Positions 17,430 to 21,806 of a stretch of 21,806 nt of DNA are shown piece by piece (the stretch's first letter is position 1; every line of letters starts with the position of its first letter). This stretch comes from Reclinomonas americana ATCC 50394 (taxonomy: Eukaryota > Jakobida > Jakobea > Jakobida). The translations under genes were made by a program, and so were the position numbers. The notes below the pieces were generated by a model. The model saw nothing but the letters and a program-made list of their open reading frames with translations. It was not told the origin of the DNA and ran no database searches. The stretch lies in contig AFZH01019408.1 in NCBI GenBank assembly GCA_048213135.1, positions 1 to 21,806 on the forward strand, written 5' to 3'.

Positions 17430-20400
17430 TCACTGTGAAGGTCCAGCCGGTCCCGCTCCTCCCTCTGCTGCCTCGCTCAAGCGCCTCAGCTCGTCCAGCA
17501 CATACGATGCTGATACGCGCGTGGCTTGTGGCCTCTGCATCACACACGCGCAATGAGCTGCCACCTCTTCCATAACACAATCCACTTTGCCGGCACGCAA
17601 CCCAGCACTGCCGAATGAGATTGCGAACATCCTCCGGCACGGCAGCCCGCACACCCTCATCGTCAAGATCGGCGGGTGGAATGCCCGTACGCATGGAATG
17701 CAGAATCGCCTGCAGTGTCACGCCACTGAAAGGTTCTTGACGAGTGGCGATGAACAAGAGCAGGGAACCAAGTCCATACACATCCGCCCTTTCATCATAC
17801 TGTGAGTGGTGAAGGAATCCATGAGGGAACACCACTCTCACAGTTGCTCAACAAGAGAAGAGAATGTCATCAATGCACCTCCTGATCCAGCATGGCCTCC
17901 GGCGCAGCATACGCCGCGGTGCCGTGGTTCGACTGCATCTTGCCAAGAGTGCCGTGAATCTTGGCCTCACCAAAGTCGCACACCTTGGCCACGAGTCGAT
18001 CCTCGCTGATGAGGATGTCTGTGAACAAGCAGTGGGAACAGAGTCAGGAATGAAAGAAGCAGATTGATCTGGAAGATGTTCCACTGTCCTCGTTCTCATC
18101 CTCTCTTTGCGTCAGCATCTCAACATCCTCTTCTCTTGTCGTCTCGTATTCTCCCATAACCCACTCCAAAACGAAACTCTGTGGCTTGAGGTCGCGATGC
18201 AGCACTCGACGCGAGCGCATATGCACAACTGCGGATGCCATTTGCACGAGCACATTGACCTCACACGCCTGGTTGTCTCTCCCTTCCTCTCATCTTCTCT
18301 TGCATCAACATCTCACAATCCTCTTCTTTGCAGTCTCCCATCACCCACTCCGACACGCAACTCTGTGGCTTGAGATCACGATGCACCACTCGACGCGAGT
18401 GCATGTGCACCACCGCCGACGCCACTTGCACGAGCAGACTGAGCAGGCGTTGAGTCGTCACGTGCTCATCCTTCACCAGGTCGTGCAGCGTCTCGGCAAT
18501 GCCCTCCTCTTCATCCTCACGACCGACATATTCGAGCACGAGACCGAGACCACTCGGGTCGTCATTGCACACGGCTACCAGTTTCACAACGTGTGGGTGA
18601 CTGTGTGCAGGCGCATGAGCGACGACGGTCAGCAGTCATGTGCAGTAATCAGGAAAGCACGCAACTCGAGTTGCATCAGCAGAGAGTGCTCGTTCTCAAA
18701 GCACGCATTAATGCGTTTCCAGTCCGCCGATTGTGCATCTCGTGCTTGCCTCCTGACCAAGTACCGCTTGTATGCCACGGTCTGTGACACACCGCCGAGA
18801 CGGAGAGAGGCATGGAAGACAGCATTTTGACCTGCAGTGGCAAACGGAGGAGATGAGCTCCTGCCCATTCACACAGAGATGCAGGCACACGGAGATGATC
18901 ATACCAATGGCAAGCTGTCTTGAAGGCGTCAAGTCAGAGAACGACACAACTGGGGCGCGAATGGCGAATCGCGCTGCTCTCTCCGTCACCAGCTCGGCCG
19001 TCACATTGATGCGACACACATCTGTGCTCAGAGAGAGTAGATGAGAAAAATGAAGACACCAAGTGGCGATAAGCTGTCGTAACTCTCATACGCTTGGAAC
19101 AGCAGACGGATACTCTCGTGCTGTCCGTCGGGAAACAGCGTATGGAGCGAGTCGCGAACCAGCCGCATGACGCTCACGTACTCCGCGTCTTCGAGTGCAG
19201 AGAGACGGGCCAGGTGAGACACGCGATGTCGCACACCTCGCAAGTTCTCCACGGCTCGAATCTGCGAGCACATTGACAAGTGAGAACAATGAGAATATCA
19301 ACAATGATGGCACAAGCAGAGAGCACACCTTGGCGGGGTCAGCGAGAAGTCGCACAGCAACACGGTCTTCGTTTGTAACAGGATCGAGACGGACAGAACC
19401 CTTCTGTAGATCCGCATCTGGGCAAGCGGCGAAAGGTACGAATGTTGTGTACAGCAGCAGCGTGCCCAGCAGCGACACATCCATGCCCGTGGTCACTCCA
19501 CTCCGCTTGAACTCTCGAATTGTCTCGTAGTTGGACGGGAATAGCTCGACGGAGCGCATGCGAATGTTTCCGCGCTTGTCCAGAGTCATTCGGCAGTATC
19601 TGTGAGGCAGAATGAGCGCAAAAGAGACAAAACACATACAAGACTGTCCCTCCCTCAGCACCTCGATGATGGAGCTGGAAGACAGAGTTGCTGAATGTCG
19701 AATTCGTCGGGGAAGAAGTCAGCGACGAGTTGCTGCAGCAGCGAGCCAAGTGCCAGGGGAATGATCTCATGTACGACTTCAGTAAGCATCAAGATGGGAC
19801 GGCGGTCACTGTGCAGCCAAGAGTGAGGTGCCTTACGGCAAGAACAAAACAGGGAGAATGAGTCACGAAGAAACCTGAGAAAGTCCATGTTGAAGAGAGC
19901 GCTCAGTTGGCCTTGTTGCGCACCCTTTGCCGTTCAGCGGTGAGATTGGTCTGCAGCTCCGTGACTTGTTGCTGGCTCTGAGCTTGAGCTTGCTGCAGTT
20001 CATCGATTCGATGTTGCTGTTCAGCAAAGGTTTGACGATGCTCAGCATTGGTTCGTTGCAGCTGAGTGACAAGTTCTTCGAGCTCTCGTCGCTGTCGATC
20101 CCATTCTCGCTGCTGTTGCTGTCGCTCCTGCCGTGCAGCGGCGAGATCGCGCCGGAGTTGGGTGATGGGTGCGTCCTTGTCGGTGACGTCGTCGACCGCC
20201 TGCGCAGCGCAGAACAAGAGAGAGAGAGAGAGAGAGGAGGAGAGAGAGAGAGAGAGAGTCCGAGAACACGCACGATGGAAACAAACATGCGCAAGCGAGA
20301 CGACACTGCCTCTCACCTGGCGTGATGGCGATGTATTATCTGCAAGACGAAAAGTAAGCGAAGCAAACATCGAGGAGAGTGTGAGAGAGGAGAAAAACAC

Positions 20401-21290
20401 ACATCAACCATCTGCACAAGGCAAATATGAGATCTCACCTGCTGCTCGTGGTGGCGGTGGTGGTGAAGAGGGAGGGGAGATTTGTGGTTGTCGTTGTTGT
20501 GGGCGTGCTGGCTCTGCGTGTTTTTGCAGGGTGAACACAAGCAGAGAAACACGCAAGGAGGAGTGTGTGCAACACGAAAATGAGATCTCACCTGCTGGTG
20601 GCTGTGGTGGTGGAGGCGGAGAGGGAGGAAGTGGTTGCTGTTGGCGTGGTGGGGGTGCTCGTTGCTCCGCAGCGAGGCGGTCGAGCAACTCGGCAACTTG
20701 TTGCTTCTTATTGTCGCGTGCCCTATCAGCCGCCGTCTTGCCATCCTTGTTGACCATGGGAATGAGGTCGGGAAAGCGAGTGGTGAGGAGTCGCACAATG
20801 GCTTCGTGGCCATTCCAGGCAGCGCAGTGCAGCGCAGTATACTGGTCTGCTTTGGTGACCGCCCGCACCATCTTCGGCGGACATCGTCGCTCATCGGCAA
20901 GCAACCACTCCACCACTCGCAGATGCCCATAGGAGGCAGCCACCATCAGTGGCGCGTAGCCATTGTCGGTGACCATTTGTGCGAGTTGTGGCCCGACGCC
21001 ACTCTCCTCCCACAAATACTCCAACACAGAGAGATGGCCAAGCGCAGCGGCATAGTAAAACGCAGATCCACCGCCAAGCGTCTTCTCTCTCTTCAGCAGT
21101 GTCTGTGCGCCCTCACGCGCCACCAACTCGCGCAGTGCCCTCACATCGCCCTCAATTCCCATCTCCCATGCTTTCTTCCTCTTCTGTTGTTGACTGTCCA
21201 ACGAGCAGCAATCGTCAGAGAGAGAGAGAGAGGAGAAGAAAAAGCCAGTAACAAACACACACACCTGTCACTGCCCTGTGCTGCACCCAT
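17430..21290 (-). CDS. Ankyrin / coiled-coil / tyrosine-kinase-like protein kinase
   Basis: Exons in transcript order: 21290-21265, 21193-20592, 20513-20439, 20339-20317, 20199-19924, 19831-19662, 19599-19329, 19261-19084, 19021-18905, 18831-18666, 18600-18362, 18018-17879, 17799-17597, 17532-17430; 862 aa. The N-terminus MGAAQGSD fits a loose myristoylation pattern. Ankyrin repeats span about 21-180, a Pro/Gln-rich linker 185-240, and a Gln/Glu-rich coiled coil 243-334. An unrecognised region of about 240 residues follows. The kinase domain spans about 575-850: K601 (VAYK), HRD 708-710 with N715, DFG 729-731, APE 753-755, DVYGLGSLLL, and CW-x6-R. The TKL family is the best fit; the substrate is unknown. 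The glycine loop is degenerate (only G580 in LAIGQNAVF), the rest looks active. The joins after exon 5 (acceptor TAAG) and exon 8 (donor GTTACG) are the least certain. Confidence 0.78.
18070..18438 (-). repeat. Partial tandem duplication of the catalytic-loop exon within intron 11 of the kinase
   Basis: The end of exon 11 plus about 100 nt of the following intron is repeated 184 bp downstream. Copy 1 (about 18258-18438) contains the exon end encoding LVQVASAVVHMHSRRVVHRD and LKPQ. Copy 2 (about 18074-18254) lies inside the 343-nt intron and encodes LVQMASAVVHMRSRRVLHRD and LKPQ. Over the 24 aligned codons there are ten codon differences: seven synonymous and three conservative (V/M, H/R, V/L). 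Copy 2 keeps a GT after CCACAGA. Adding copy 2 after copy 1 through the nearby AG hits a stop, so how or whether it is used is unclear. Confidence 0.75.
20427..20597 (-). repeat. Duplicated donor segment at two successive proline-rich exons
   Basis: The 18-bp plus-strand sequence ATGAGATCTCACCTGCTG occurs at 20427-20444 and 20580-20597. Each copy spans the exon end and GTGAGATCTCAT donor of one proline-rich exon (20513-20439 and 21193-20592) of the ankyrin kinase. Both exons end in phase 1 after a proline run, so the short 75-nt exon is probably a duplicate of the end of the preceding one. Confidence 0.65.
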
Positions 21291-21299
21291 GCCTTTCTT

Positions 21300-21339
<40 letters not shown>

Positions 21340-21495
21340 CGTTCGTGTGTTCGCAACTCGCGATTCATGACACGGGACATCCCTCAGTCACACGCGACAC
21401 TGAGCGAGCGAGACACAGACGCACACGCGCGTAAGAGAGAGTGTGTGTCTCTGTCTGTTCTCTCTCTCTCTCTCTCTCTGTGCAGCACCGAAGAA
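21291..21495. promoter_or_regulatory. Divergent promoter interval and 5'-UTR intron of the CDK-like gene
   Basis: 205 bp separate the start codons of two divergent kinase genes. The interval holds a (TC)n run at about 21301-21333, (GT)-rich sequence, and a second (CT)n run at 21460-21480. A donor GTAAGA at 21431 and acceptor TGTGCAG ending at 21485 define a 55-nt 5'-UTR intron for the plus-strand gene, 10 nt before its ATG. No TATA box is obvious; a shared bidirectional promoter is inferred. Confidence 0.45.
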
Positions 21496-21567
21496 ATGGA
21501 GAGATACATCAAGAGCAAGATCCTTCTCGGAGAGGGAACTTATGGATATGTGTACAGGGTACTGTGT

Positions 21568-21613
<46 letters not shown>

Positions 21614-21806
21614 CTCTCAAATGTACACATACACAATGTGAGAGAGAGATTCAGAGACAACTCTCATGCATTCTGTGATCAATCAATCAATCAGCGCAAG
21701 AGTGTTATCTCTCACTCTCTCACTCATTCCCTCACTGAGTCCAAGTCATTTGCTGACTTTCGCACATCCCCCTCTTTCTTTGGTCATCTTACCCTCTCTC
21801 ATTCTC
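21496..21806 (+). CDS. CDK-like (CMGC) protein kinase, 5' end only
   Basis: The coding exon 21496-21558 encodes MERYIKSKILLGEGTYGYVY plus Arg and ends in phase 0 at a GTACTG donor. The glycine loop LGEGTYGYVY is that of CDK/MAPK-type kinases; the Tyr at the GTYG position is typical of CDKs. The rest of the window is intron (with a (CA)n array) and no second exon is seen before the end, so the catalytic residues lie outside. Subfamily assignment rests on 21 residues only. Confidence 0.65.
21570..21611 (+). repeat. (CA)n microsatellite in intron 1 of the CDK-like gene
   Basis: About twenty uninterrupted CA dinucleotides, starting 11 nt after the exon end, followed by CT/GA-rich intron sequence and an (ATCA)n-like ATCAATCAATCAATCA at about 21679-21694. 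Confidence 0.95.

Noticed and set aside
18258-18361. Read-through of the kinase exon after HRDLKPQ into SCVSEWVMG...
   Set aside because: Splicing at CAGA|GTTGCG joins to NILISEDRLVAKVCDFG, which supplies the essential Asn and the DFG motif. The read-through lacks both.
19889-19923. Apparent frameshift or gene boundary in the ankyrin kinase, where the coiled-coil frame meets a TGA just before an ATG
   Set aside because: A GTGCGC donor at 19923 joined to a TAAG acceptor at 19832 gives a 92-nt intron and continues in phase 0 into APHSWLHSDRRP..., so neither a frameshift nor two genes is needed. Transcript proof is lacking.

Overview
The window is nuclear DNA of an intron-rich, moderately GC-rich unicellular eukaryote (a protist; the lineage cannot be fixed from sequence alone). 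Genes are cut into many exons by GT-AG introns. Most introns are 53-79 nt. A few are far longer and consist almost wholly of low-complexity pyrimidine or purine DNA. The exon models below come from reading splice sites, phases and protein-family continuity by eye; all complete ones stay in frame from ATG to a TGA stop.

Layout: (1) 528-5257 (+), nine exons, a 1046-residue NLR-like STAND ATPase: helical N-terminus, NB-ARC-type nucleotide-binding region with an MHD-like motif, and C-terminal kinesin-light-chain-type TPRs. (2) 6181-10638 (+), nine exons, fumarylacetoacetase of 420 residues, the last enzyme of tyrosine breakdown, with its catalytic and metal-binding residues in place. Its second intron holds about 1.1 kb of a 12-bp minisatellite. 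(3) 11399-17045 (+), sixteen exons, a secreted 1066-residue protein of tandem Cys-paired beta-sandwich (IPT/TIG-like) modules. Four consecutive modules are each encoded by one long and one 56-59 nt exon, with the intron splitting the second Cys codon. (4) 21290-17430 (-), fourteen exons, an ankyrin / proline-rich / coiled-coil / tyrosine-kinase-like protein of 862 residues. This locus carries a partial copy of its catalytic-loop exon inside an intron, and a second phase-compatible terminal exon at 17192-17276. (5) 21496 onward (+), the first coding exon of a CDK-like kinase that runs off the window.

Genes 1-3 are co-oriented, genes 3 and 4 are convergent with under 150 bp between stop codons, and genes 4 and 5 are divergent over about 200 bp. 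There is no operon logic: genes 1 and 4 look like signalling or surveillance proteins, gene 3 an extracellular or surface protein, gene 2 housekeeping metabolism. No bacterial genes, transposase, tRNA, rRNA or CRISPR array were seen.
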